Origin: Kribbella italica
GTDB lineage: Bacteria > Actinomycetota > Actinomycetes > Propionibacteriales > Kribbellaceae
DNA length: 64,000 nucleotides
Assembly (NCBI RefSeq): GCF_014205135.1
Contig: NZ_JACHMY010000001.1
Location: 8,680,001 to 8,744,000 of the forward strand
Reading direction: 5' to 3'
Part shown: positions 51,582-60,574 of the stretch, piece after piece
How positions within the stretch are numbered: the stretch's first letter is position 1
How the letters are laid out: the number at the start of each line of letters is the position of its first letter
Translations under genes and position numbers: made by a program
The notes under the pieces: generated by a model
The model's input: only the letters and a program-made list of their open reading frames with translations
Told to the model about the DNA's origin: nothing
Database searches by the model: none

Positions 51582-52997
51582 GTGACTGAGGTACTTGTGG
51601 TGGGTAGTGGGCCGACGGGCTTGATGCTGGCGGCGGAGCTGCGGCTGCACGGGGTGGACGTGGTCGTGCTGGAGAAGGACTCCGCGCCGACCAAGGTGGT
51701 GCGGGCGATGGGCCTGCACGCGCGGTCGGTCGAGGTGATGGACCAGCGAGGGGTGCTCGAGCGGTTCCTCGCGGTCGGGACGCAGTACCCGGTCGCCGGA
51801 TTCTTCGCGGGGATTCCGAAGCCGACGCCGGCGCTGGACTCGGCGCACGCGTACACGCTGGGGATGCCGCAGCCGGCGATCGACCGGATCCTGGCCGAGC
51901 GCGCGGTCGAGCTCGGGGCCGAGCTCCGGTACGGCGTCGAGGTGGTCGGGCTGAGCCAGGACGAGCGGGGTGTGGACGTCGAGCTGGCCGACGGGTCGCG
52001 GCTGCGGGCCGGGTACGTCGTCGGGTGCGACGGCGGCCGCAGTACGGTGCGCAAGCTGCTCGGGATCGGGTTCCCCGGTGAGCCGTCGCAGGTGGAGACG
52101 CTGCTCGGTGAGATGTCCGTGGGCGACCCGCTGGACACGGTGAACGCCGTGCAGAACGAGGTGCGCAAGACCGAGCGGCGGTTCGGCCTGATGCCGCTGG
52201 AGGACGGGGTGTTCCGGGTCGTCGTACCGGCGGACGGGCTGGCGGCGGACCGGAACGTGCCGCCGACGCTGGAGGAGGTCAAGCAGCAGCTGATGGTTGT
52301 CGCGGGCACCGATTTCGGGGTGCACTCGCCGCGCTGGCTGTCCCGGTTCGGGGACGCCACGCGGCTGGCCGACCGGTACCAGGTCGACCGGGTGCTGCTG
52401 GCCGGCGACGCGGCACACATCCACCCGCCGCTCGGCGGGCAGGGCCTCAACCTCGGCGTCCAGGACGCGTTCAACCTCGGCTGGAAGCTGGCCGCGGAGA
52501 TCAACGGCTGGGCACCGGCCGGGTTGCTGGAGAGCTACGAGGCCGAGCGCCGTCCGGTGGGGGCCGCCGTACTGGACAGCACGCGGGCGCAGGGTGTCCT
52601 GATGTCGCTCGACGCCGGCCCGCAGGCGCTGCGGCGGCTGTTCACGGAGCTGATGGACTTCGAGGAGGTGAACCGGCTCCTGATCGAGCGGATCGTCGCG
52701 ATCGACGTCCGGTACGACGTCGGCGAGGGCCACGAGCTGCTCGGGCGGCGGCTGCGGGACCTGGAGCTGAAGGGCGGCCGGCTGTACGCCCGGATGCACG
52801 AGGGCCGCGGCCTGCTGCTCGACCAGACCGGCCGGCTCTCGGTCACCGGCTGGGAGGACCGTGTCGACCACGTGGTCGACGTCAGCGAGGAGCTGGACGC
52901 CCCCGCCGTCCTGCTCCGCCCCGACGGCCATGTCGTCTGGGTCGGCGAGGACCAGACGGACCTGGCCACCCACCTCACCCGCTGGTTCGGGCGCTGA
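51582..52997 (+). CDS. rox: Rifampicin monooxygenase (Rox-type FAD enzyme)
   Basis: 471 aa, group A flavoprotein monooxygenase. FAD-binding GSGPTGLMLAAELRLHG near the N-terminus, VGCDGGRSTVRKLLG near 145-160 and GDAAHIHPPLGGQGLNLG near 275-292. The many matches with known rifampin-inactivating Rox enzymes, including the end VVDVSEELDAPAVLLRPDG, support the assignment. GTG 51582 is the usual family start. Probably gives intrinsic rifamycin resistance, induced through the RAE. Confidence 0.85.
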   Translation: MTEVLVVGSGPTGLMLAAELRLHGVDVVVLEKDSAPTKVVRAMGLHARSVEVMDQRGVLERFLAVGTQYPVAGFFAGIPKPTPALDSAHAYTLGMPQPAIDRILAERAVELGAELRYGVEVVGLSQDERGVDVELADGSRLRAGYVVGCDGGRSTVRKLLGIGFPGEPSQVETLLGEMSVGDPLDTVNAVQNEVRKTERRFGLMPLEDGVFRVVVPADGLAADRNVPPTLEEVKQQLMVVAGTDFGVHSPRWLSRFGDATRLADRYQVDRVLLAGDAAHIHPPLGGQGLNLGVQDAFNLGWKLAAEINGWAPAGLLESYEAERRPVGAAVLDSTRAQGVLMSLDAGPQALRRLFTELMDFEEVNRLLIERIVAIDVRYDVGEGHELLGRRLRDLELKGGRLYARMHEGRGLLLDQTGRLSVTGWEDRVDHVVDVSEELDAPAVLLRPDGHVVWVGEDQTDLATHLTRWFGR

Positions 52998-53000
52998 CCG

Positions 53001-53453
53001 TCATCGCTCCGGGCGGCCGGCCACCTGGATCAGGGTCTGCTGCCCGGCGGCGATGAGCTTGCGCTGCTCCCCTCGTACGCCGAAGACGTCGAGCCGGCAC
53101 ACGGTCAAGGTCCGGCCGGGCTTCAGCACGGTGCCCACCGCTTCCAGGTGGTCGCCCTCGGCGGGCGCGAGCAGGTTGATCTTGTACTCGACCGTGAGCA
53201 CGGACGTGTCCTCGGGAAAGAGCGTGTACGCCGCGTACCCGCCGGCGCTATCGGCGATCGCGCTGGTCGCGCCGGCGTGGAAGTAGCCGTTCTGCTGGGT
53301 CAGCTCGGGGCGTTCGGGCAGCAGGATGTGGACGCGACCCGGCCCGATGTGCCCGAGCCGGGCGCCGAGGTGCGCCATCAGGCCCTGCCGCTCGAAGCTC
53401 GCCGCGACGCGCGCCTGGATCGCCGGCGCCGCCGGCTGGTCGGGGTCGTCCAT
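53001..53453 (-). CDS. PaaI-family hotdog thioesterase
   Basis: 150 aa. Hotdog core with TQQNGYFHAGATSAIADSAG, where Gln-Asn-Gly and His match the PaaI family, then VEYKINLLAPAEGD. Hydrolyses acyl-CoA; the acyl group is unknown. ATG 53453. Confidence 0.88.
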   Translation of the reverse strand: MDDPDQPAAPAIQARVAASFERQGLMAHLGARLGHIGPGRVHILLPERPELTQQNGYFHAGATSAIADSAGGYAAYTLFPEDTSVLTVEYKINLLAPAEGDHLEAVGTVLKPGRTLTVCRLDVFGVRGEQRKLIAAGQQTLIQVAGRPER

Positions 53454-53465
53454 GCGCGCCAGGCT

Positions 53466-54551
53466 ATGTCACGGCACGCGACGCGGCGGGGACCGGAGGG
53501 CACGGTCTTGACGGACGCCCGGCGCTCGATCACGCTCGGTACAACGGTTGGGGTGGCCGGGTTTCGTGGTGGGGTGGGGATCGTGGCGCGTGAAGTGGTG
53601 CTGCCGCCGGCGGGTCCGGTGCCGAAAGCGGTGACGCAGGACCTGAAGCGGCTGGGGGCCGCGCTGGACCAGCAGCTGCCGGCGAAGGTCAAGGACAACC
53701 TGCTGATCGGGACGTGGAACGTGCGCGGCTTCGGCGGGCTGACACCGAAGTGGGAGTCGGGCCCGAAGGACAGTCCGCGACGGGACTGGCACGCGCTGGC
53801 CTGCGTCGCCGCCGTGGTCGAGCGGTTCGACGTGACTGCGATCCAGGAGAGCAAGCGCGACACGACGGCCTTGATGGCGCTGCTGCACCAGCTCGGTCCG
53901 CGCTACCGGGTGATCGTCTCGGACGCGACCGAAGGTGCTCCGGGCAACGCGGAACGGCTGGCCTACGTCTACGACTCCGACCGTGTACAGCCGTCCGGGC
54001 TGGTCGGCGAGATCGTGCTGCCGGCCGCGGCCGAGGACAAGGTCGAGCAGTTCGCGCGGACGCCGTACGCGGCGGCCTTCGTGCGGGGCGGCACCGACTT
54101 CATCCTGACCACCGTGCACGTGCTGTGGGGCAAGGGCCCGAAGGACCGGCTCGGCGAGGTCAAGGCTTTCGCCGAGTGGATGCGCAAGTGGGCCGACCGC
54201 CCGAAGGACTGGAACCACAACCTGCTCGTGCTCGGCGACTTCAACCTGGACCGGATCGACGACCCGCTGTACGCCGCGTTCGTCTCGACCGGCCTCTGGC
54301 CGCCGCCGGATCTCGGCCTGGTCCCGCGGACGATCTTCGACAACGACAAGGACCACCACTACTACGACCAGATCGCCTGGTTCAACGACCCGACCAAGCC
54401 CGACCTCCCGCCGATGCTCAACGGCCTGACCTTCACCGGCCGCTGCGGCAGCCTGGACTTCGTGCCGCTGGTTCTCGCCGGCCTGACCAAGACCCAGCTC
54501 TCGTTCCGGATCTCCGACCACTACCCGCTCTGGGTGGAGTTCACGGTCTGA
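53466..54551 (+). CDS. Endonuclease/exonuclease/phosphatase (EEP) family protein
   Basis: 361 aa. The core starts IGTWNVRGFGG, with the metal ligand Glu in VTAIQESK, the catalytic Asp in LVLGDFNLD and the final DHYPLWV. EEP enzymes cut phosphodiesters, of DNA or other substrates. The start is uncertain because the first 75 residues are weakly conserved; ATG 53466 is used. Its stop overlaps the next start (TGATG). Confidence 0.8.
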   Translation: MSRHATRRGPEGTVLTDARRSITLGTTVGVAGFRGGVGIVAREVVLPPAGPVPKAVTQDLKRLGAALDQQLPAKVKDNLLIGTWNVRGFGGLTPKWESGPKDSPRRDWHALACVAAVVERFDVTAIQESKRDTTALMALLHQLGPRYRVIVSDATEGAPGNAERLAYVYDSDRVQPSGLVGEIVLPAAAEDKVEQFARTPYAAAFVRGGTDFILTTVHVLWGKGPKDRLGEVKAFAEWMRKWADRPKDWNHNLLVLGDFNLDRIDDPLYAAFVSTGLWPPPDLGLVPRTIFDNDKDHHYYDQIAWFNDPTKPDLPPMLNGLTFTGRCGSLDFVPLVLAGLTKTQLSFRISDHYPLWVEFTV

Positions 54552-57124
54552 TGTCCACCGTCTCGATGGTGTTCACCGACATCGAGGGGTCGACCGTGCT
54601 GCTGCGCCGGTTGGGCGACAGCTATCTGGAGGCACTGGAAGGACACCGGCGGATCCTGCGCGCGGTGTGGCGCGAGTACGACGGGGTGGAGCAGGGGACG
54701 GAGGGGGACAGTTTCTTCGTGGTGTTCCCGACCGCGACCGGCGCGGTCGGAGCCGCGGTCGAAGGGCAGCGGCGACTGGCCGGGCACGCGTGGCCGGGTG
54801 GCGAGCGGCTGCGCGTAAGGATGGGAATCCACACCGGTACGCCGGGCCTCTCGGACGGCGACTACTGGGGGATGGACGTGCACCGGGCGGCGCGGGTCGC
54901 GGCGTCGGCGCACGGCGGCCAGGTGATCGCGTCGGCGACGACCGGGGAGTTGGTTCGCCAGGTGTTGCCGGACGGCGCTGTGTTGCGGGACCTGGGAACC
55001 CATCATCTGAAGGACATTCCCGAGCCCGAACGGCTGTTCCAGATCACCGTCCTCGGCCTGGACGAGGAGTTCCCGCCGCCGCGGACGTTGGGGACGGCAA
55101 CGAGTCTGCCCGTTCCGGCGACGGCATTGCTGGGGCGGGACGCGGATCTGGCCCGGCTGGGCGAGCTGATCCGGGAGGCCGACGTACGGCTGGTGAGTCT
55201 GGTCGGGCCGGGCGGTGCGGGCAAGACGCGGCTGGCGATCGCGGTGGCTGCCGGGGCGATCAACCAGTTCCCGGGTGGGGCGTACTTCGTACCGCTGGCC
55301 GACGCGGTGTCCGAGGAGGTGATGTGGTCCGCGATCGCCGAGGGCCTCGACGTCCCGCCCCGCGAACGGACGCCGGCCCGGCTGACGGCGTACCTTGCCC
55401 AGCGCACCTTGATGCTTGTCCTCGACAACCTCGAGCAGGTGGACGGCGCCGACCGGGTGGTGGCGCAGATCCTCGACCGGGCGCCGCAGGTCAAGGTCGT
55501 TGCCACGTCGCGGCGTCCGCTCGGGCTCGTCGCGGAGCGCCAGCATCTGGTGACGCCGTTGGACACCCGGTCCGCTGCCGTCGAGCTGTTCGTCCAGCGC
55601 GCGACCGCCGTACAGGCTGATTTCGATCCCGACCTCGCCGTCGTCCGGGAGATCTGCGAACGGCTCGACGGCCTCCCGCTGGCGATCGAACTGTGCGCGC
55701 CACGGATCCGGGTGCTCAGCCTGGAGGAGCTGCTCGACCGGATCGACCATCCGCTCGACTTCGCCTCCACCAGCCGCGTGACGCCCGACCGGCAGCGGAC
55801 GTTGCGCGACACCATCGCCTGGTCCTACGACCTGCTGAACCCCGAGCACCAGCGCATCTTCCGCCGGCTGGCCGTGTTCTCCGGCGGCGCCGATCTGGCC
55901 GCGATCACGGCGATCGCCGCCGACACCGTCGACCCGCTGGACGCCGTCGCCGAGTTGCACGACGCGAACCTGATCACGGTCACCCAGGGCACACCGACCC
56001 GGATCGCCTTTCTGCAGACCATCTCCCAGTACGCCGGGGAAAAGCTGGCCGCGACCGACGAGGCCGAGGCCCTGCGGGCCGCCCACGCGGCGCACTACGC
56101 CGAGCTCGGCGACAGCCTTCGCCACCTGCGCGAGTCCCGGCACGGGATCGCCCTCGAGCGCGTCGAGACCGAGCTCGGCAACTTTCGCGCGGCGTTGTCC
56201 TGGGCAATCACCACGGACCTTGCCCAAGGCACCAGGCTGTGCGCGGCGCTGAGCTGGATCTGGGTCCTCACCGGAGATGTCGCCGAGGGCCGCCGCTGGC
56301 ACGAGGAGGTGTTCGCCCGGGCCGGCGCCGACCGGTCGGCGGACCTCGCCGCCTGCCTGCGCGGCCTGGCCAACCTCCTGCTGGTGCAGGGCGAATCGCA
56401 GCGCGCACTCGCCGAGGCGCGGCGGGCCCTCGCGCTGTCGGAGTCCCTCGAAGACCGTTCCGGCATCGCCTGGGCGATGAGCCTGGTGGGTACGGCGCAA
56501 CTCCACCAAGGCGAACTCGACGCCGCGCAGCAAACCCTGACCGAAGGACTCGAGCTGCACCGGCAGCTGGACGACGACGGCCGCCTGGCCAGGATCCTCG
56601 GCAACCTCGCCGGCGTCGAGGAGGAACTCGGCCACCACGATCGCGCCGAGGCCCTGCTCCGCGAGTCGCTTGCCGTGCTCAACAAGGTCGGCGACGCCCA
56701 CGAAACCGCCGTACAGGGACAGAATCTCGCGTACCTGCTGGCGCTGACCGGCCGGGTCGAGGAGGCGGACTCCTTGGCCCGCGGACTGATCCCCACCGTG
56801 CTCAGCCTGGGCAGTCCCAGCCTGACGATGGCCTTCTCCAACACGATGATGACGATCCTCGCCCGGCAGGGCTCCGCGGTCCTCGCGGCCCGGCTGTTCG
56901 GCGCGGAGGAGGCGATGGGCGAGCGGCTGGCGATACCAAATCCTTATCTTGCCGAGGAACTCCGTGAAGCTTTGGTACTTGTGGCGGGCGTGCTGAGCAC
57001 CGAGGATTGGCAGGCCTACCGGCGGTACGGCCGCTCGGAGCGCGTCGAGGACCTGCTCGCACGTTTGCCGAACGCGGCCGCGGGGGCATTGGAGTCCTAC
57101 GACCTGGGGCGGCCAGGTGGCTGA
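54551..57124 (+). CDS. Class III adenylate/guanylate cyclase fused to an AAA/NB-ARC ATPase
   Basis: 857 aa. The cyclase domain (1-170) has metal sites VFTDIEGST and GTEGDSFFVVF; the position usually Asn in VNRAAR is His (DVHRAARVA), common in actinobacterial members, and substrate-loop LKDIPEPERLFQI is present. The ATPase domain has Walker A GPGGAGKTR (about 219-227), LMLVLDNLEQ and TSRRPL. The C-terminal half is TPR-like helical repeats (about 520-840). No LuxR HTH is present. A signal-transduction cyclase. It is coupled to the EEP gene. Confidence 0.82.
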   Translation: MSTVSMVFTDIEGSTVLLRRLGDSYLEALEGHRRILRAVWREYDGVEQGTEGDSFFVVFPTATGAVGAAVEGQRRLAGHAWPGGERLRVRMGIHTGTPGLSDGDYWGMDVHRAARVAASAHGGQVIASATTGELVRQVLPDGAVLRDLGTHHLKDIPEPERLFQITVLGLDEEFPPPRTLGTATSLPVPATALLGRDADLARLGELIREADVRLVSLVGPGGAGKTRLAIAVAAGAINQFPGGAYFVPLADAVSEEVMWSAIAEGLDVPPRERTPARLTAYLAQRTLMLVLDNLEQVDGADRVVAQILDRAPQVKVVATSRRPLGLVAERQHLVTPLDTRSAAVELFVQRATAVQADFDPDLAVVREICERLDGLPLAIELCAPRIRVLSLEELLDRIDHPLDFASTSRVTPDRQRTLRDTIAWSYDLLNPEHQRIFRRLAVFSGGADLAAITAIAADTVDPLDAVAELHDANLITVTQGTPTRIAFLQTISQYAGEKLAATDEAEALRAAHAAHYAELGDSLRHLRESRHGIALERVETELGNFRAALSWAITTDLAQGTRLCAALSWIWVLTGDVAEGRRWHEEVFARAGADRSADLAACLRGLANLLLVQGESQRALAEARRALALSESLEDRSGIAWAMSLVGTAQLHQGELDAAQQTLTEGLELHRQLDDDGRLARILGNLAGVEEELGHHDRAEALLRESLAVLNKVGDAHETAVQGQNLAYLLALTGRVEEADSLARGLIPTVLSLGSPSLTMAFSNTMMTILARQGSAVLAARLFGAEEAMGERLAIPNPYLAEELREALVLVAGVLSTEDWQAYRRYGRSERVEDLLARLPNAAAGALESYDLGRPGG

Positions 57125-57140
57125 TGATCGGAGTTCGGTA

Positions 57141-57554
57141 ATGCAGTGGTACCTCGATGTCCTGAAGAAGTACGTCGTGTTCAGCGGTCGCGCGCGCCGC
57201 AAGGAATTCTGGATGTTCACGCTGTTCAGCACGATCATCTCCATCGTGCTGGGTGTCGTCGACCGCCTGATCGGCACGGACAACAGCTCGGGAACAGGCC
57301 TCCTGGGCGGGATCTACTCGCTGCTCGTGCTGCTGCCGTCGCTGGGTGTCATGGTCCGGCGGCTGCACGACACCAACCGGAGCGGGTTCTGGATCTTCAT
57401 CGGTCTGATCCCGATCATCGGGTGGATCGTGCTGCTCGTCTTCGCCATCCAGGAGGGTACGGCGGGCGAGAACGGCCACGGCCCGGACCCGAAGGGCGCC
57501 GAGCGGTTCGGTACCGCGGCCGGCAGTGCGGAGCCGGGATACCCGACCGTCTGA
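57141..57554 (+). CDS. DUF805 small membrane protein
   Basis: 137 aa with four helices. DUF805 starts YLDVLKKYVVFSGRARRKEFW, and VMVRRLHDTNRSGFW is the second conserved stretch. The function is unknown. ATG 57141 follows CGGAG; a GTG at 57117 overlaps the upstream stop. Followed by a strong terminator. Confidence 0.85.
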   Translation: MQWYLDVLKKYVVFSGRARRKEFWMFTLFSTIISIVLGVVDRLIGTDNSSGTGLLGGIYSLLVLLPSLGVMVRRLHDTNRSGFWIFIGLIPIIGWIVLLVFAIQEGTAGENGHGPDPKGAERFGTAAGSAEPGYPTV

Positions 57555-57568
57555 CGTACGGCTTCACC

Positions 57569-57601
57569 AGAACCCGCGCGCCGCTCCGGCGCGCGGGTTC
57601 T
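57569..57601 (+). terminator. Terminator after the DUF805 gene
   Basis: A perfect 15-bp stem (57569-57583 with 57587-57601) with a 3-base loop, followed by GTGCG. Confidence 0.85.
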
Positions 57602-57694
57602 GTGCGTCCTGAGTGGTTCAGCTTTCAAGAACCACTTCTTGCGAACTCCCACCCATCCGCCCGCCGGGCTGCTCCGAAGGCCCTGCGGCTGCGA

Positions 57695-57712
57695 TTGTGA
57701 TCCAGATCACAA
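57695..57712. promoter_or_regulatory. CRP-type palindrome upstream of the DUF4331 operon
   Basis: TTGTGATCCAGATCACAA is a perfect 8-bp inverted repeat and contains TGTGA-N6-TCACA, the CRP/GlxR consensus. It lies 77 bp before ATG 57789. A second perfect dyad, TGCGAC-TGG-GTCGCA (57717-57731), follows immediately. Confidence 0.75.
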
Positions 57713-57788
57713 CATATGCGACTGGGTCGCAACTGCGACTGCGTCGGCAGGAGTCGGCGCTTGGGCTGTACGGAGGGAAGGGACAGTC

Positions 57789-58064
57789 ATGAGTGACGCA
57801 TCACGGCGCGGATTCCTGGTGTTCGCGGGCGCGGGGACGGCGGCCGCGGTCGGCGCGGTCGCGGCGCCGAAGATCTTCAGCGACCGGGCCGCCGAGGCGG
57901 CAACGCCCCAGCTCGAAGCGAGCGACCTGGCCGACGCCGAGTCGTTCGTTGTCCACGTCAAGGACGTCAAGTCCGGCCAGATGGCGATCATGGTCGGTGA
58001 GCGTGAGGTCCTGGTGACCGATCGTGAGCTGGCCGCCCGCCTCGCCGGCGCGAAGGGAATCTGA
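57789..58064 (+). CDS. Small Tat-leader protein
   Basis: 91 aa. A twin-arginine leader (SRRGFLVFAGAGTAAAVGAVA), then a short domain SFVVHVKDVKSGQMAIMVGERE. Two bp before the DUF4331 gene. A small electron-transfer-free exported protein; it could act as Tat hitchhiker partner for the next protein, which has no signal. No family recognised. Confidence 0.7.
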   Translation: MSDASRRGFLVFAGAGTAAAVGAVAAPKIFSDRAAEAATPQLEASDLADAESFVVHVKDVKSGQMAIMVGEREVLVTDRELAARLAGAKGI

Positions 58065-58066
58065 CC

Positions 58067-59446
58067 ATGTCGTCTCACCGCGAAGCACCGGAGATCTCCA
58101 AGGACCCGGTCGCCGACAACACCGACGTCTACGCGTTCGTCAGCCCGGACAAGCCGGACACCGTGACGATCATCGCCAACTTCATCCCGTTCCAGAACCC
58201 GTTCGGCGGCCCGAACTTCTACGAGTTCGGCGACGACGTGCTGTACCAGATCCACATCTCGAACGAGGGTGACGGGAAGGCGGACATCAGCTACCAGTTC
58301 CGCTTCCACGCCGAGATCCGGAACAAGAAGACCTTCCTTTACAACACCGGCCCGATCACCTCGATCAAGGACACCACCTGGAACCGGCCGCAGTACTACT
58401 CGGTCACCCGGGTCGAGGACGGCCGCTCCCGGATCCTGGCCCGTGAGCTTCCCGCCCCACCGGTCAACGTCGGCCCCCGCAGTACGCCGAACTACGCCAA
58501 GCTCGCCGGCGAGGCCATCCATACCTTTGGCACGAACCGCAAGGTGTTCGCCGGCCAGCGCGCCGACGGCTTCTTCGCCGACCTGGGCAGCATCTTCGAC
58601 CTCGGAACGCTGCGCCCGTTCCAGGCCGCGCACCTGATCCCGTCCGCCGCGGCGATGGGTGTCAACGGGCTGCAGGGCTCGAACGTGCACACGATCGCGC
58701 TGCAGGTGCCGATCTCGGACCTGACCCGCGACGGCAAGACGCCCAAGGACGTGATGGACGCCAAGTCCGTCATCGGTGTCTACGCGACCGCGAGCCGGCA
58801 GCAGTCGAAGATCTTCGACGACCTGCTCGGACTCTCGCTGTGGCACGGCCCGTACAAGCAGGTCTCGCGGCTCGGGAACCCGCTGTTCAACGAGGTCATC
58901 GTGCCGATGGCCGAGAAGGACAAGTGGAACAGCCGCCCGCCGCGCGAGGACAAGCGGTACGCGCAGTACGTGACCAAGCCGGAGCTGGCCGGGCTGCTGC
59001 CGGTGCTCTACCCGGGCGTGTTCCCGAACCTGGCGGCGTACAAGAAGCCGCGCGCCGATCTCGCGGCGATCCTGCTGACCGGGATCCCGAAGGGCGTCGT
59101 ACCGGGCTTCCAGAACTACACCGGTCCGGTGCAGGCCGACATGCTGCGGCTGAACGTCGCCGTCCCGCCGGCGAAGACGCCGAACCCGCTCGGCCTGGTC
59201 GCCGGTGACGCGGCCGGATTCCCCAACGGGCGCAGGGTTTTCGACGACGTGGTCACGGTCGAGATCCGCGCTGTCGCGGGCTTGACGATTCCGCTGGTCG
59301 ACCCGACCTACAAGCCCGACGGGGCTGCCTCCGCGGTGCAGGACGGTACGTCGAACACGAACTCCGACTACCTCAAGGTGTTCCCGTACCTCGGCACGCC
59401 GGCGGGCGGTTACCAGTCCAAGCCGGGCGTCCCGGCCGTCTCATGA
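58067..59446 (+). CDS. DUF4331 family protein
   Basis: 459 aa. Begins MSSHREAPEISKDPVADNTDVYAF, the typical DUF4331 start, with GGPNFYEFGDDVLYQIHISN and PVNVGPRSTPNYAKLAG. The family is widespread, usually secreted, of unknown function. No signal peptide is seen here, though the upstream Tat protein may help. It overlaps the next gene by ATGA. Confidence 0.88.
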   Translation: MSSHREAPEISKDPVADNTDVYAFVSPDKPDTVTIIANFIPFQNPFGGPNFYEFGDDVLYQIHISNEGDGKADISYQFRFHAEIRNKKTFLYNTGPITSIKDTTWNRPQYYSVTRVEDGRSRILARELPAPPVNVGPRSTPNYAKLAGEAIHTFGTNRKVFAGQRADGFFADLGSIFDLGTLRPFQAAHLIPSAAAMGVNGLQGSNVHTIALQVPISDLTRDGKTPKDVMDAKSVIGVYATASRQQSKIFDDLLGLSLWHGPYKQVSRLGNPLFNEVIVPMAEKDKWNSRPPREDKRYAQYVTKPELAGLLPVLYPGVFPNLAAYKKPRADLAAILLTGIPKGVVPGFQNYTGPVQADMLRLNVAVPPAKTPNPLGLVAGDAAGFPNGRRVFDDVVTVEIRAVAGLTIPLVDPTYKPDGAASAVQDGTSNTNSDYLKVFPYLGTPAGGYQSKPGVPAVS

Positions 59447-59844
59447 CGAAGCCGCTGACCAACGCCGAGGAGAATCCCCATGCGGGCAAGGGGTCCTCGG
59501 TGCTGCTCGACATCGGCGACGGCATCGGCGCGATCGTCGTCACGATGCCGGCGGCCCTCAACGACATCGAGATCGAGCGCCGGCCGCACGGCGTACCGGT
59601 GACTCACGGGCACGGTCATGGGCACGGGCACGGGCATGGGCACGGGCACGGCGACGGTGAGCACCACTTGCCGCACGTCGCGGTCGTCCCGCGCCCGTCG
59701 CCCGAGGGCACGACCATCCACTCGGCGGTCTTCCCCGACGTACCGGAGGGCACGTACGACCTGTACGTGATGCCCGACGGGCCGATCCAACTCACCGTCG
59801 CCGTCACCAGCGGCCAGGTCACCGAAGCCACCTGGCCGCACTGA
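59443..59844 (+). CDS. Small protein with a (HG)n metal-binding stretch
   Basis: 133 aa. A His-Gly repeat (HGHGHGHGHGHGHG at about 56-69) ending in DGEHH and HLPH indicates a metal-binding or metal-storage region. The C-terminal part is beta-rich (GTYDLYVMPDGPIQLTVAVTSG). Third gene of the DUF4331 operon; the His run suggests Ni, Zn or Cu handling by the operon. Confidence 0.7.
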   Translation: MTKPLTNAEENPHAGKGSSVLLDIGDGIGAIVVTMPAALNDIEIERRPHGVPVTHGHGHGHGHGHGHGHGDGEHHLPHVAVVPRPSPEGTTIHSAVFPDVPEGTYDLYVMPDGPIQLTVAVTSGQVTEATWPH

Positions 59845-59959
59845 TCGAGAGACCGGACCGTCGGGAGTGTGCAGGGGCCACTCCCGCCGGTCCGCCTCCC
59901 GCTGCCTCCATCCACCGCCTCCCGGCCCCGCCTCCACACCTCCACCTCCACCTCCACCC

Positions 59960-60290
59960 CCCACCCCCGGCCTCGGCCCCCGACCCGGGCCCCCGGCCCC
60001 CAGCCCGGGCCCCCGGCCCCCAGCCCGGGCCCCCGGCCCCCGGCCTCGGCCCCGACCCGGGCCCCCGGGCCCCCGGCCCCCGGCCTCGGCCCCGACCCGG
60101 GCCCCCGGGCCCCCGGCCCCCGGCCTCGGCCCCGACCCGGGCCCCCGGGCCCCCGGCCCCCGGCCTCGGCCCCGACCCGGGCCCCCGGGCCCCGGCCCCC
60201 GGCCTCGGCCCCGACCCGGGCCCCCGGGCCCCGGCCTGCGCCCCGGCCCCCGGCCCGGCCCGGGCCCCCGGGCCTGCGCCCCGGCCCCAA
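59960..60290. repeat. GC-rich tandem repeats including a 40-bp unit
   Basis: A 40-bp unit (GCCCCCGGGCCCCCGGCCCC then CGGCCTCGGCCCCGACCCGG) repeats perfectly at 60061, 60101 and 60141, with a 39-bp variant at 60181 and shorter variants before and after. The 730-bp gap 59845-60574 contains no other supported gene; 60300-60540 is less biased sequence without a clear feature. Confidence 0.9.
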
Positions 60291-60574
60291 GTCGGCACCG
60301 TCCCAAGCACTCCGACAACCGACCGGGTCCCTGCCCAAACCCTCGTCTTTGGCAGCCTTAGCCTCCGGTCGGCTTACTCCTCTCTTCTCTTGGCCGACCC
60401 CCGGTTCAATAGCCCTTGGGCCACGAGTTTTTGTGGTGTCAACCCCGGCTTTTCTCTCCAACGACCAGGGGTTTTCTCCACGACGCGAACCGGTAGTTGC
60501 TCAGCGCGCGTACTCGCCGGCCCTCGCGTAGCGTCCGAAACGGACCACCGGGAGCGGAGCAAAGGGGAGAGCGC

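Noticed and set aside
54521..57283. 920-codon minus-strand frame opposite the cyclase gene
   Set aside because: It is antisense to a gene with clear cyclase and ATPase motifs and has only low-complexity composition.
60061..60219. Tandem repeats looking like a small CRISPR array
   Set aside because: Units are adjacent without unique spacers and no cas genes are near.
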